A stretch of 64,000 nucleotides of DNA from Gammaproteobacteria bacterium Ga0077536 (GCA_001464935.1 LNEL01000053.1:92305-156304), one strand, 5' to 3'. Positions 34,756-43,160 are shown, counted from the first letter of the stretch. Notes: generated by a model from the letters alone, not told the origin. Numbers and translations are program-made.

Positions 34756-35985
34756 ATGAAAATCGACGCGATGACGTTCACCTTTGCGCTGCGCAACCTG
34801 CTGCGGCAGAAGGGGCGCACGGGCATGACGCTGGCATCGATCATCTTCGGGGTGATTGGTCTCATCCTGTCCGGCGGCTTCGTCGAGGACGTCTTCATCC
34901 AGCTGCGCGAGGCGACGATCCATTCGCGGCTCGGCCACCTTCAAATCTACAAGGAAGGATTTTACGCGCAGGGATCGAAGGAGCCGTACGACTACCTGAT
35001 CGAAGCCCCCGACGACATGGAAGCCGAGGTCGCGGCCCAGCCTGGCGTTGTCGACACGATGAAGCGGCTCAACTTCTTCGGCCTGCTGAACAACACACGA
35101 ACCGATCTCCCGATCATCGGCGAAGGCGTCGAACCCGAGAAGGAAGCAAAGCTCGGCAGTTTCTTTTTCATCATCGAGGGCCGCCAGCTCACTGACGACG
35201 ACGCCTATGGCGTGCTGCTCGGCGAAGGCGTCGCCAAATCGCTGAAGCTCGAAGTCGGTTCCTTTGTCACGGTGCTCGCCAATACGCCCGACGGCGCGCT
35301 GAACAGCCTCGAATTCGAAGTCGTCGGCGTGTTCCGCACTTTCTCCAAGGACTACGATGCACGTGCAGTGCGCGTCGCCCTGCCCGCCGCGCAGGAGCTG
35401 CTGAGCGTCAGCGGCGTGCACGCAGTCGTCGTCTCGTTGGCCGACACGCTCGAGACGGACACGAGCGCCGAACTCATCCGGTCGCAGATCCGGGATGACG
35501 ACTACGAATTGAAGACCTGGTTCGAGCTCGACGACTTCTACGCCAAGACCGTCGATCTCTACAAGAGCCAGCTCGGCGTGCTGCAGTTCATCATCCTGGT
35601 TGTCGTGCTGCTGAGCGTGGCGAACAGCGTCAGCATGACCGCGTACGAGCGCGTCGGCGAATTCGGCACGCTCAAAGCCCTCGGCAAACGCAGCAGTGAC
35701 ATCTCGAAGCTGATCATCCTCGAGAACGCCCTGCTCGGCTTCATCGGCGCGACGCTGGGTGTGCTGCTGGGCATCGCGCTCGCGCTCGGCATTTCCGCGA
35801 TAGGCATTCCGATGCCGCCGCCGCCGAATGCCAATGTCGGCTATACGGCGCTGATCCGCGTGGTGCCCGGGGTCGTGATCGTGTCTTTCCTCATCGGCTT
35901 CGTCGCCACCGTGCTGTCCGCCGTGCTGGCCGCGCGCGGCGCGTCGCGCGTGCCGGTGGTCGAGGCCCTGCGTCAGAACATCTGA
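34756..35985 (+). CDS. FtsX/LolE-type ABC transporter permease
   Basis: A 409-residue permease: cytoplasmic start (LRNLLRQKGRTGMTLASIIF), first helix about 23-43, a periplasmic MacB/LolE-type domain (about 45-275) and three C-terminal helices. The loop YERVGEFGTLKALGKRSSDI is the coupling helix that contacts the ATPase. It aligns end to end with the permease part of the upstream gene (STIHSRLGHIQI versus ATIHSRLGHLQI), so the pair arose by duplication and should form a heterodimer like LolC-LolE. Confidence 0.88.
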   Translation: MKIDAMTFTFALRNLLRQKGRTGMTLASIIFGVIGLILSGGFVEDVFIQLREATIHSRLGHLQIYKEGFYAQGSKEPYDYLIEAPDDMEAEVAAQPGVVDTMKRLNFFGLLNNTRTDLPIIGEGVEPEKEAKLGSFFFIIEGRQLTDDDAYGVLLGEGVAKSLKLEVGSFVTVLANTPDGALNSLEFEVVGVFRTFSKDYDARAVRVALPAAQELLSVSGVHAVVVSLADTLETDTSAELIRSQIRDDDYELKTWFELDDFYAKTVDLYKSQLGVLQFIILVVVLLSVANSVSMTAYERVGEFGTLKALGKRSSDISKLIILENALLGFIGATLGVLLGIALALGISAIGIPMPPPPNANVGYTALIRVVPGVVIVSFLIGFVATVLSAVLAARGASRVPVVEALRQNI

Positions 35986-36008
35986 CCACATGCCGCGGCC
36001 CGCCTGAG

Positions 36009-36881
36009 ATGTCGGCGTTCGGCATGGCGCGGATGTTCGCGCGCGAACTGCTGCTGCGCCGGGAGCAGCCGCGCGGACCAACGCCGGGCCAACAGCTTGG
36101 CGCCGCGGGCATCCTCGCGGCCATGGAGGATGGGGGCGAGGTCGATGGGCGCACGGCGGCCGGCTACCTGTATCACAGCGCGAGAATTTCCCAGGTGCTC
36201 GCGGGCCGACGCCGCTGCGTCGACATCGGCTGTGGCAACGGCACGCAGTTGCTGCAGGTCGCGGCCCTGAACCCCGACGTGCAATTCTGCGGCGTCGATG
36301 CCTCGCCGCTGATGATTGAACGAGGCACGGTGCAGGCGGCCCGCCTCGGGCTCACGAACATCGACTGGGCAGTCGACGATTTCGACGGCCTGCTCGCACA
36401 CGGCCGCGGACAATACGACGCCGCCATCTGCACGATGACCCTGCACGATCTCGCAGACACCGCCGCGCTCGCGACGGCACTGCGCGCGATGGCCGCCTGC
36501 GCCGGCCACGACGGCGCCGTCTACATCGAGGATTTCGCGCGGCTGAAGTCGCCGGCCTCGATCGACTTCTTCGTCGATCTCAATGCACCGGCGGTGCCCG
36601 ATCGCTTCAGCGCGCTGTACCGCTGCTCGCTGGGCGCCGCGTTCACGTTCAGTGAACTTAAGGAGGCCGTCGAGCGCCACCTGCCACAGGCCAGTCTCCA
36701 TCACACTTTCCTGGTGCCTTTCCTCGTCGTCGTGAAGTCGGCAGACGGCCCGTTGCCCGTGGCCACCAGGCGCAGGCTCGCACAGATGCGCGCGGGTCTG
36801 CAGGCGGCGGCCCGGCGCGATCTCGACGATCTGCGCCGATTCTTCGCGCTCGGCGGTCTCGGCAACGATCCGTTCGCCTGA
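36009..36881 (+). CDS. Class I SAM-dependent methyltransferase
   Basis: A 290-residue protein with SAM-binding motif I CVDIGCGNGTQLLQVA, an acidic ribose-binding residue in QFCGVDASPLMIERG, and DAAICTMTLHDLAD as motif IV. The family methylates small molecules or lipids. The N-terminal 50 residues are helical with no clear function. It follows the permease after 23 bases, so may be co-transcribed, and it converges on the reductase gene with only seven bases between stops. The substrate is not known. Confidence 0.78.
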   Translation: MSAFGMARMFARELLLRREQPRGPTPGQQLGAAGILAAMEDGGEVDGRTAAGYLYHSARISQVLAGRRRCVDIGCGNGTQLLQVAALNPDVQFCGVDASPLMIERGTVQAARLGLTNIDWAVDDFDGLLAHGRGQYDAAICTMTLHDLADTAALATALRAMAACAGHDGAVYIEDFARLKSPASIDFFVDLNAPAVPDRFSALYRCSLGAAFTFSELKEAVERHLPQASLHHTFLVPFLVVVKSADGPLPVATRRRLAQMRAGLQAAARRDLDDLRRFFALGGLGNDPFA

Positions 36882-36888
36882 AAACGTC

Positions 36889-38025
36889 TCAGCGTTTCGA
36901 CTTCACGTAGTAGTCGAGCACCCGGTTCAGCACCTGCGCGTTGTCCGGCGTGGCCACCCCGAGCGCCGCCAGTCTGCGCGTGGAGTCGTCGTTGCCGAAC
37001 TGTTGAATCCCCGCGAGATAGTCCAGGTAGATCGGCAGCGTGTTGACCGCGCGACGCTCCCGTTCCGGCAGGAAGCGGGCAAAGCCATGCATGACGCGCA
37101 TGAAATTCTCGCGCGTGAAATCGACCTTCGGCGTCCAACCCATCAGTCCGCCGGCGCGGAAGATCCCGCGCACCGTATCGCGCAGTTCGACCAGCCGCAG
37201 CGCGCGCGCAGGGCCTGAGCACAGGTGAAAAATGCTGCCCGCCGTGTCGACGTTGCGCGACGCGGCGACGATTGCCGCCGCGACATAGTCGTTCGGCACG
37301 ATGTCGAGCGTCGCATCGCCCAGCCGCGGAAACAGGCCGAAGGTGCGCATGCCGCTGAGGAACTCGCAGATGAAGTAGAAGATCTGGAAGTGAATCACCG
37401 CTCCACTGCGCGCGTCACCGACGACCATGCTCGGCCGGTGGACCGTGGCGGGAAAGCCACCGTCGACGGCCTGTCTGACCAGCGTCTCTGCCTCTGCCTT
37501 CGACGCTTCATAGGTGTTGTGAAACTCCCGTGCTTCGGTGATCCAGCGCTCGGGCAAGGGCCCGCGCCAGCGTCCGCCGACGCCGACCGTCGAGACGAAC
37601 TCGACTTTCTTCAGCTGCGTGCAGGCCTGGCCGAGTTCGATCACGCTGGCGACCGGGAACAGGGCCGTCTGCCGCGCTTCCTCGAGCGGCAGGTTCATGC
37701 GCACGCTCGCTGCGCAGTGGATGATGTTCGTGCACTCGCGCTGCAGTGCTGCGCGGTCACCCTCGGACAGCCCGAGCGCGGGCTCCGTGATCTCGCCGCT
37801 GACCGGCCGCACGCGCGCGGCGAAACCACCGGCCCCCGCCGCGGCGAGTTCGTCGGGATAATGCGCGTTCCAGAACGCCACCAGATCGGCGAAGCGGGAC
37901 TGCAGGTCACTGCCCTTTTTCGGCCGCATCAGCACCTGCACGGTCGTGTCGGGCAGCGCTGCGAGACGCGGCACGATGGCACTGCCCACCACGCCGCTCG
38001 CGCCCGTGACCAGATAATGAGCCAT
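36889..38025 (-). CDS. NAD(P)-binding SDR, thioester-reductase/fatty acyl reductase type
   Basis: A 378-residue extended SDR of the NAD_binding_4 (male sterility/carboxylic acid reductase R-domain) kind. It shows VTGASGVVGSAIVPRL at the N-terminus, HCAASVRMNLPLEEAR, EFVSTVGVGGRWRG and the catalytic YEASKAEAE pair. The ATG at 38025 has AGGGGAGG just before it. Such enzymes reduce acyl thioesters to aldehydes or alcohols. The gene lies 11 bases after an acyl-AMP ligase, so ligase and reductase likely act in succession, but no carrier protein is present here. Confidence 0.8.
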   Translation of the reverse strand: MAHYLVTGASGVVGSAIVPRLAALPDTTVQVLMRPKKGSDLQSRFADLVAFWNAHYPDELAAAGAGGFAARVRPVSGEITEPALGLSEGDRAALQRECTNIIHCAASVRMNLPLEEARQTALFPVASVIELGQACTQLKKVEFVSTVGVGGRWRGPLPERWITEAREFHNTYEASKAEAETLVRQAVDGGFPATVHRPSMVVGDARSGAVIHFQIFYFICEFLSGMRTFGLFPRLGDATLDIVPNDYVAAAIVAASRNVDTAGSIFHLCSGPARALRLVELRDTVRGIFRAGGLMGWTPKVDFTRENFMRVMHGFARFLPERERRAVNTLPIYLDYLAGIQQFGNDDSTRRLAALGVATPDNAQVLNRVLDYYVKSKR

Positions 38026-38036
38026 GGCCTCCCCTT

Positions 38037-39833
38037 TCAACAGTTCAGCATCAAGGTATCGGGTGCGACCGGCGCCACGAAGCGGCCGCCGCTGTCGATC
38101 CGGTCGAACAGGGCATCGAGCGCCGGGCCATGCCGGGCCTCGATGACTTTGCGTCGGAGCTTGAGATTGCCCGTCAACTCGCCGCTGTCGATCGTGAACG
38201 CGTGGCGGTGCACGAGCAGCCCTGCAGGGCGCAGGTAGTCGGCGTCGTCTGCCACGGCGGCGGCGACCTGCGCGGCAATCCGCTCGGCATACTGCGTGAA
38301 CGCCGCGTCGTCGCGCAGCGTCGGCGCCAGGTCGAGTGACGGCGTCACGAGCGCGACGATCGCCTTGCGCGCAGCGCCGAATACGACCACGTGATCGATG
38401 CCCGGGATCTGCTTCAGGCGCGCTTCGACGGCGGTCGGTGCAATCTTGCGGCCGGTCGAGGTCTTGAAGACTTCGGATTTGCGGCCGGTCAGCCGCAACC
38501 GGCCGGTCGGCGTCCACTCGCCGAGATCGCCCGTGTGCAGCACGCCGTCCGGGCCGAGCGGCGAGTCGACGCCGGGCTGACCGAGATAGCCGCCGAACAC
38601 CCCGAGTCCGCGCACCAGCACCTCGCCGTCGTCGGCCAGCGTGACCTCGTTGCCGGCGAGCACGCGCCCGACGGTGCCGAACTCGAAATCGGTCGTGCGA
38701 TTGACGGCAATCGGCACCACGTTCTCACTGATCCCGTAGGCCTCGAGCACCAGCAGACCGAGCGCATGGAATTTCTCGATCAGCCAGCGCGGGAACGGTG
38801 CCGAGCCGCTGACCATGAAACGGATCTCGCCGCCGAGCAGCGCGCGCAGCCGTCGCAGCACGAGCCGATCGGCCAGCGCGAACTGCAGACGCGTGAAGAT
38901 GTCGGGCACGTGTCCGTCGCGCTGTGCCTGCGCCACGCGCGCCCCCACCCCGATAGCCCAGCGCACGAGGCGCCGCGCGCCGGGTGACTGCCGCGTCAGC
39001 TGTTGCTCGATGCCCTCGTTGAGCTTCTCGAAGAAGCGCGGCACGGCGATGAACACCTGCGGCCGGATCGACGGCAGCTGCGTCATGATGCTGCGCGGAT
39101 CGGCGACGAAATAAGTCTGCGCGCCGCGCCCGGCCGCGCAGAAATTGATCATGCGCTGGAAAAGGTTCGACAGCGGCAACCAGCACACCAGCCGATCGTT
39201 CGCGTCGATGTCGGGGAAGGCATCGAGGATGCCGGCGACCGCGAGGCAGACCTGCGCATGCGAATACGCGATGCCCTTCGGCGCACCGGTGCTGCCGGAG
39301 GTGAAGATGATCGTGGCGACAGTCCCGGGCGCGGGGCCCGGGCCGGCCGACACGCCGTCGAGCGCATCGAACTCGCGACGCGCAAGCCAGCGGGGGCGGC
39401 ATCCCGCGGGCGCCGGATCGTCGTTGAGGCACAGCACGAACGCGAGTTTCGCGCAGGCGTCGTCCGGAATTCGCGCGAAGCTGGCGGCGTCACCGACGAC
39501 CAGAGCCGCGAGTTCGCTGACCTGGATGATGTCGGCGAGCCGCGCAGGCTGATCGTGGGCATCGAGCCCGACGATCGCATGACCACCGAGCAGCGCGCCG
39601 ACCTGCACGGTCTCCCAATCGAGACCGGTGGGTACCATCACGCCGAGGCGCGAGCACGCCGGCAACTGCAGCGCCGCCAGTCGGCGCGCCAGTGCCTCCG
39701 CGCCGTGCATGAAGGCCCCCCAGCTCGTCGCCAGCCAGCGGCCGGCGTGCAACGAGAAGTACGCCGGCGCGTCCGGCTCCTCGGCCGCACGCCGTCGGTA
39801 GTAGTCGGTCAGGACCTCGGGCGGCGTGGACAT
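38037..39833 (-). CDS. AMP-dependent acyl-CoA synthetase/ligase
   Basis: A 598-residue ANL-family enzyme. Key motifs are the ATP loop TIIFTSGSTGAPKGIAYSH, LEAYGISENVVPIAVN, HTGDLGEWTPTGRLRLTGR and the catalytic-lysine region KTSTGRKIAPTAVE (the expected C-terminal catalytic lysine lies near GNLKLRRKVIEA). It activates a carboxylic acid as acyl-AMP and then transfers it to CoA or a carrier thiol. It sits between the amidotransferase (17-base gap) and the reductase (11-base gap). A fatty acid is the likely substrate, but that is inference. Confidence 0.85.
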   Translation of the reverse strand: MSTPPEVLTDYYRRRAAEEPDAPAYFSLHAGRWLATSWGAFMHGAEALARRLAALQLPACSRLGVMVPTGLDWETVQVGALLGGHAIVGLDAHDQPARLADIIQVSELAALVVGDAASFARIPDDACAKLAFVLCLNDDPAPAGCRPRWLARREFDALDGVSAGPGPAPGTVATIIFTSGSTGAPKGIAYSHAQVCLAVAGILDAFPDIDANDRLVCWLPLSNLFQRMINFCAAGRGAQTYFVADPRSIMTQLPSIRPQVFIAVPRFFEKLNEGIEQQLTRQSPGARRLVRWAIGVGARVAQAQRDGHVPDIFTRLQFALADRLVLRRLRALLGGEIRFMVSGSAPFPRWLIEKFHALGLLVLEAYGISENVVPIAVNRTTDFEFGTVGRVLAGNEVTLADDGEVLVRGLGVFGGYLGQPGVDSPLGPDGVLHTGDLGEWTPTGRLRLTGRKSEVFKTSTGRKIAPTAVEARLKQIPGIDHVVVFGAARKAIVALVTPSLDLAPTLRDDAAFTQYAERIAAQVAAAVADDADYLRPAGLLVHRHAFTIDSGELTGNLKLRRKVIEARHGPALDALFDRIDSGGRFVAPVAPDTLMLNC

Positions 39834-39850
39834 CGGGCCGTCGGTCTGTG

Positions 39851-40930
39851 TCAGACCGCGGCCTGGACCACGGGATCGTAGGCGCCCCGCGGCAGCGTGA
39901 TCCGCAGTTCGTCGGGCGTCATGCCGAGCCACTGCAGGTGTTCGGTGGTGTGGCGGCCGAGGAACCAGCAGCGCTTGACCATGGTGTCGACGATCGGCGC
40001 CATGATGCGCCATTCAGACAGCTTCGCCTTGCCTTCGCGAATCAGGCTCGCGAACTCGGGCGCATAGGGGTTGTAGCCGAAGTTCTTCAGGTCCGAATAC
40101 ATCAACAGCCAGTTGATTGGATAGTTGCTGAAGACCGGGCTGGCGTTGCGCGACGTCGCGATCAGGCCATGTTCGACGACACCGCGCATCGCCTCGTCCT
40201 GGTCGTACTGCCACGCGTGAAACGGTGCGAGGTAGCGCGGAAACTGCGTGCCCGCGGGATGGCGCAGCGGATTGAAGAAGCGGCTGAGCTCGTCGTCGGA
40301 GAACTGTCCGCAAGTCTTCAGCTGCGGCGGTGTCCAGTCGGTGCGTTCGATCAGCGGCCGCGAGAACTCGTAGAGCATGCGTTCGGGCTCGGGCTGACCC
40401 GGCGAATAGCCCGCCATCACCAGCGGGATGTCCTTCTCCAGCGCAAGCTGGATGGCGTCGCCCTCGAACAGCGGCGCGTAGACATAGGACACGGTGTAAG
40501 TGGCGCCCCGCTCCTCCTGGTTGCGCAACAGGTAGGCGAACAGCTTGCGGTAGAGTTCGGCAGGCGGCGAATACGTGATGTGATCGATGCTGAGTTTGGC
40601 CAGCGTCTGCCGGATGTTCTTCCAGGCGACCGGCGGGATATTGACGTCGACCGTGAAGGCCAGCACTTTCAGCTTGTACTCGACGACCAGCTTGTACAGC
40701 ATCCACGCGCTGTCCTTGCCGCCGCTGAACGGCACGAGCACGTCGTAGCGGCCCTGGCCACGAGTGCCGGCAATGGCGGCCTCGAGATCCGCTTCGCGCG
40801 CCGCGCGGCCGGCGTCTTCCTGTTTCGCAGCGGCCGGGTCGTACTCCCGGCAGGGTTTGCAGACCCCTGCGCTGTCCAGCGCCGAACCCGGCACGGCATC
40901 GGGCAACAGGCAGCGTTTGCAACGTCGCAT
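39851..40930 (-). CDS. N-acetyl sugar amidotransferase-like PP-loop ATPase (WbpG/PseA type)
   Basis: A 359-residue protein. The N-terminus has a zinc-finger-like pair of CxxC motifs (CKRCLLP and CKPC), then the PP-loop VPFSGGKDSAWMLYKL. Together with VMAGYSPGQPEPERMLYEFS and HYIT-type segments this fits the N-acetyl sugar amidotransferase family (TIGR03573), which makes amidino sugars in LPS. It has no glutaminase domain and would need an ammonia source such as HisH-like WbpH, which is not in the window. GAGGAGA lies before the ATG at 40930. An alternative is a tRNA/peptide thiolation-type role for the PP-loop. Confidence 0.75.
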   Translation of the reverse strand: MRRCKRCLLPDAVPGSALDSAGVCKPCREYDPAAAKQEDAGRAAREADLEAAIAGTRGQGRYDVLVPFSGGKDSAWMLYKLVVEYKLKVLAFTVDVNIPPVAWKNIRQTLAKLSIDHITYSPPAELYRKLFAYLLRNQEERGATYTVSYVYAPLFEGDAIQLALEKDIPLVMAGYSPGQPEPERMLYEFSRPLIERTDWTPPQLKTCGQFSDDELSRFFNPLRHPAGTQFPRYLAPFHAWQYDQDEAMRGVVEHGLIATSRNASPVFSNYPINWLLMYSDLKNFGYNPYAPEFASLIREGKAKLSEWRIMAPIVDTMVKRCWFLGRHTTEHLQWLGMTPDELRITLPRGAYDPVVQAAV

Positions 40931-41060
40931 CGTGCGATCTCCTCAGGCCAGGTGGACGGATCAGATGGTCGGCATGATACGCCGGCGTCGGCGCGGCCGC
41001 GAAGCCGCGGGCCGCTCCCCTTCATGATCAGCTCATGCTTGAGCCCGTTATCGGCCGCGA

Positions 41061-41981
41061 TCAGGCCGCGGTCGAGCGCAGCAGGGCCTGCAACTGCAGA
41101 TTGGCGTCATTGAGATCGCTGTAGGTCAGGCGAAAGCAGCGCACTGCGTCGGTCAGTTCGGCCACCATCTCGAACGCCAGGCGACCGAGCAGCACATAGT
41201 TGAACGCGTTGTTGGTCAACTCGGCAAAGGCCTCTGCGCTGGCCATCTCCTTCAGCGCCGTGTTGCTACCGGCCTGGTAGCTCGGAAACACCACGAGCTT
41301 CGGCCGCGCACCCTCGTCCATCCGTCGCAGGTGATCGGCGCCTGGCCGCAGATGCGACACCCGTCCCTTGCGCGTCCCGGGGATCTGCGGGCCGAACTGG
41401 GCCTCGGGCACCGCGGCCTGGATGACCTCGATCGAGTCGTTCTTCAGCGGAATGAGCCGTGGAAACGGCTGCAGATCGAGCGTGCCGGTCTTCAGCAACG
41501 TGAACTCGTCGGAGAACAGGCGCCAGCCCCGATGCATCAGGTAGGCGGTCAGCGTGCTTTTGCCGGCGCCCGGGACGCCGGGCAGGATCATCGCGCCTTC
41601 ATCGCGGGCGACGACGCCTCCGTGCAGCATCAGGTACTGGTTGGCCCGCGTGGCGATACACCAGTTCAGGCTCCACTCGATGTGCGCGAGCAGCGCGTTC
41701 GCAGGAAAATCCGTGAACGGGACTTCGTCCTCGAGGCAGATCTCGCGCGGACGACCCAGCAGCCTGGCCCACCAGGTCTGATCGCGCAGCGTGAGGCGCG
41801 CATCGGAAAAGCTGTCGGCGGCGGCGAGCGGGTAATCGGGATAATGCCGGGCCAGGGTGTCGGCGAGCAGCGGATCGCGGCCCCTGATGCAGACGGTGAA
41901 CGGACCGATCCGCAGTTTCAGTCCGGCATCGAGCCGGCGGCCCAGTTCCGCGGCCGGCAGTTCGCGCAGACTCATTCTCAT
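41061..41981 (-). CDS. HPr kinase-related ATPase (HprK-related kinase A type)
   Basis: A 306-residue protein whose central part has the HprK P-loop AMILPGVPGAGKSTLTAYLM near residue 135, preceded by the strand LMLHGGVVARDEGA and followed by LFSDEFTLLK, the usual arrangement of HprK/P and its relatives. The flanks differ from true HprK, and no HPr gene is near. From memory it fits the HprK-related kinase A family (TIGR04352), which travels with a PqqD homologue. Its ATG overlaps the PqqD-like stop by four bases. Relatives in lasso-peptide clusters phosphorylate the precursor; the substrate here is unknown. Confidence 0.82.
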   Translation of the reverse strand: MRMSLRELPAAELGRRLDAGLKLRIGPFTVCIRGRDPLLADTLARHYPDYPLAAADSFSDARLTLRDQTWWARLLGRPREICLEDEVPFTDFPANALLAHIEWSLNWCIATRANQYLMLHGGVVARDEGAMILPGVPGAGKSTLTAYLMHRGWRLFSDEFTLLKTGTLDLQPFPRLIPLKNDSIEVIQAAVPEAQFGPQIPGTRKGRVSHLRPGADHLRRMDEGARPKLVVFPSYQAGSNTALKEMASAEAFAELTNNAFNYVLLGRLAFEMVAELTDAVRCFRLTYSDLNDANLQLQALLRSTAA

Positions 41982-42265
41982 GCGGCACTCGTCATCACGA
42001 TACCGAGCCGGTCGAGCACGGTCAGCGAGGTTTCAATCGCGGACTGCAGGGCTTCGTCGTCGTCGATGTCATAACGGGCGAGCAGCGCCTGGTAAATTTC
42101 ACCGACCTCAAGGCCACCGCCCTCGAGCAGGTGGTAAACCTCGACGGCCACGCTGTTCAGGAAGTGGGTCTGTCCGGACCTTGGATCGAAGGCGAAATGG
42201 GCATCGCCCCAGCTGCGCCATAGCAGACCGGCCGCTGGATCCGCCATCCATCGACGATTGGGCAT
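41978..42265 (-). CDS. PqqD-family protein, HPr-rel-A type
   Basis: A 95-residue small protein with the PqqD/RRE pattern: a beta-rich start (WGDAHFAFDPRSGQTHFLNS) followed by helices (EVYHLLEGGGLEVGEIYQAL, ALQSAIETSLTVLDRLGIV). PqqD-like proteins bind leader peptides and hand substrates to modifying enzymes. It overlaps the HprK-like gene by four bases, so the two are made together. The family I recall is TIGR04353. The fold is well supported, the partner peptide unknown. Confidence 0.82.
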   Translation of the reverse strand: MPNRRWMADPAAGLLWRSWGDAHFAFDPRSGQTHFLNSVAVEVYHLLEGGGLEVGEIYQALLARYDIDDDEALQSAIETSLTVLDRLGIVMTSAA

Positions 42266-42283
42266 TGGGTCAGGTTTCGGCTA

Positions 42284-42305
42284 AAGGCCTGCAGACGCAG
42301 GCCTT
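42284..42305 (-). terminator. Hairpin 1 between Tat-signal gene and PqqD-like gene
   Basis: AAGGCCTGC and GCAGGCCTT form a perfect nine-base stem with a four-base loop; on the minus strand it is followed by TTAGCC. It lies 18 bases before the PqqD-like start, so it is probably a leaky terminator or processing site. Confidence 0.5.
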
Positions 42306-42313
42306 CGAAGACT

Positions 42314-42337
42314 AGCACGGGCAGGGCTGCCCGTGCT
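42314..42337 (-). terminator. Hairpin 2 directly after the Tat-signal gene
   Basis: AGCACGGGCAG and CTGCCCGTGCT form a perfect eleven-base stem around GG, 19 bases after the stop at 42357. No T run follows. Placed between the first gene and the rest of the set, it should make the first gene more abundant than those downstream. Confidence 0.55.
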
Positions 42338-42356
42338 CAGTGGCGAGGAGTCAGGA

Positions 42357-42965
42357 TCAGGCCTTGCCCCACAACGACTTCAGGCACGCGCCCGAGAGGC
42401 TGGTCATCATGCAGCCGACCGGCGTCTGCGGTTCGCCGACGGCCATCACCTTGCCGTCGATCGCGCTGAAATGGACGATCGCATGCTGATGGTTGATCGG
42501 CGTGCAGGTGGTCGGCGACGGCACCGCCTTCGGATTCGTCGGGCAGTTGATGAGCTCGTATTCCGAGGTCGGCACGATGGCGCCGGTGGCCACGTAGCGC
42601 CAGCACTTCTGCTGGTCCGTGCACTTGATACCTTCGTAGTAAGTCGCCTGACCGTTCGGCGTGTACTTGAACGAGCGCTTCTTGCTGTCCCAGGTCTTGT
42701 TGAGCTTTTCGTAGCACGCGACTTTTTCGCGGAAGTAGTCGTCCGGCTGGGGACGCAGGTGCGTGCAGGGGCTCTGCGGGATCTGGTTCGCGCAGCTCAG
42801 GCTCGAGCGCGCGGTGGCCTGGGCCGCTACCGAGTGCAGCGTCATGACTGCGGGCAGCGCCAGCGTGGTGCCCTTCAGGAAGCGCCGACGGGCGGCAACC
42901 TGGTCGTGGGCCTGCGGGGCCGGGGCGGTGGCGTTAGCGTCAGTCTCTAATTCTTTGTGGTCCAT
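42357..42965 (-). CDS. Tat-signal, cysteine-rich secreted protein of unknown function
   Basis: A 202-residue protein. The ATG at 42965 has GGAGAAGG before it and gives a twin-arginine signal peptide: RRRFLKGTTLALPAVMTLHS, cleavage near AAQATA (about residue 52). The mature part of some 150 residues has nine cysteines (including SCANQIPQSPC, KCTDQQKC and VGCMMTS), Tyr/Lys-rich stretches and no family I recognise. Tat export implies folding or cofactor loading in the cytoplasm. It heads the gene set with PqqD-like and HprK-like genes and has its own sigma-54 promoter, so it may be their substrate. Confidence 0.8.
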   Translation of the reverse strand: MDHKELETDANATAPAPQAHDQVAARRRFLKGTTLALPAVMTLHSVAAQATARSSLSCANQIPQSPCTHLRPQPDDYFREKVACYEKLNKTWDSKKRSFKYTPNGQATYYEGIKCTDQQKCWRYVATGAIVPTSEYELINCPTNPKAVPSPTTCTPINHQHAIVHFSAIDGKVMAVGEPQTPVGCMMTSLSGACLKSLWGKA

Positions 42966-42999
42966 CAGACCTTCTCCGGGCGATGATGAGTGTTCAGAT

Positions 43000-43016
43000 T
43001 GCAATTTACACGCCAC
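43000..43016 (-). promoter_or_regulatory. Sigma-54 promoter of the Tat-signal gene
   Basis: On the minus strand GTGGCGTGTAAATTGCA carries TGGC and TTGCA with GG and GC ten bases apart, a good RpoN -24/-12 element. Transcription would start near 42989, leaving a leader of about 24 bases that still contains the ribosome-binding site. Confidence 0.7.
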
Positions 43017-43034
43017 TATCGGCGCCACTATCGG
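43011..43034. repeat. 12-base tandem duplication at the Tat-gene promoter
   Basis: CGCCACTATCGG occurs twice in direct succession. The copy nearer the gene supplies the -24 part of the sigma-54 promoter; the second copy has no -12 partner. It looks like a simple tandem duplication. Confidence 0.7.
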
Positions 43035-43098
43035 CAACTGCTGTTTTCCAAAAGGTTTTATGCCGCATAATCCAGAAGACCGTAGCGACGGGCATCAT

Positions 43099-43120
43099 TT
43101 TGTAAGGACGCTCTTACAAA
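43099..43120. promoter_or_regulatory. Inverted repeat TTTGTAAG-N6-CTTACAAA
   Basis: A perfect eight-base-arm palindrome centred about 95 bases upstream of the -24 element of the Tat-signal gene and about 50 bases before the divergent nucleotidyltransferase ATG. It is well placed both as an enhancer site for a sigma-54 activator and as an operator for the divergent gene. Confidence 0.6.
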
Positions 43121-43160
43121 TCCAATCCCCTAAGAGGCCGTTTTTGTTAAGAATCTTGAC

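Noticed and set aside
41061..41981. True HPr kinase/phosphorylase
   Set aside because: Only the P-loop core agrees; flanks differ, and no ptsH/ptsI-like genes are near. The PqqD-like neighbour points to the HprK-related group.
42357..42965. Reading the Tat protein from an earlier start (about 24 codons upstream)
   Set aside because: The longer start would lie inside the sigma-54 promoter and palindrome region and has no ribosome-binding site; the ATG at 42965 has one.
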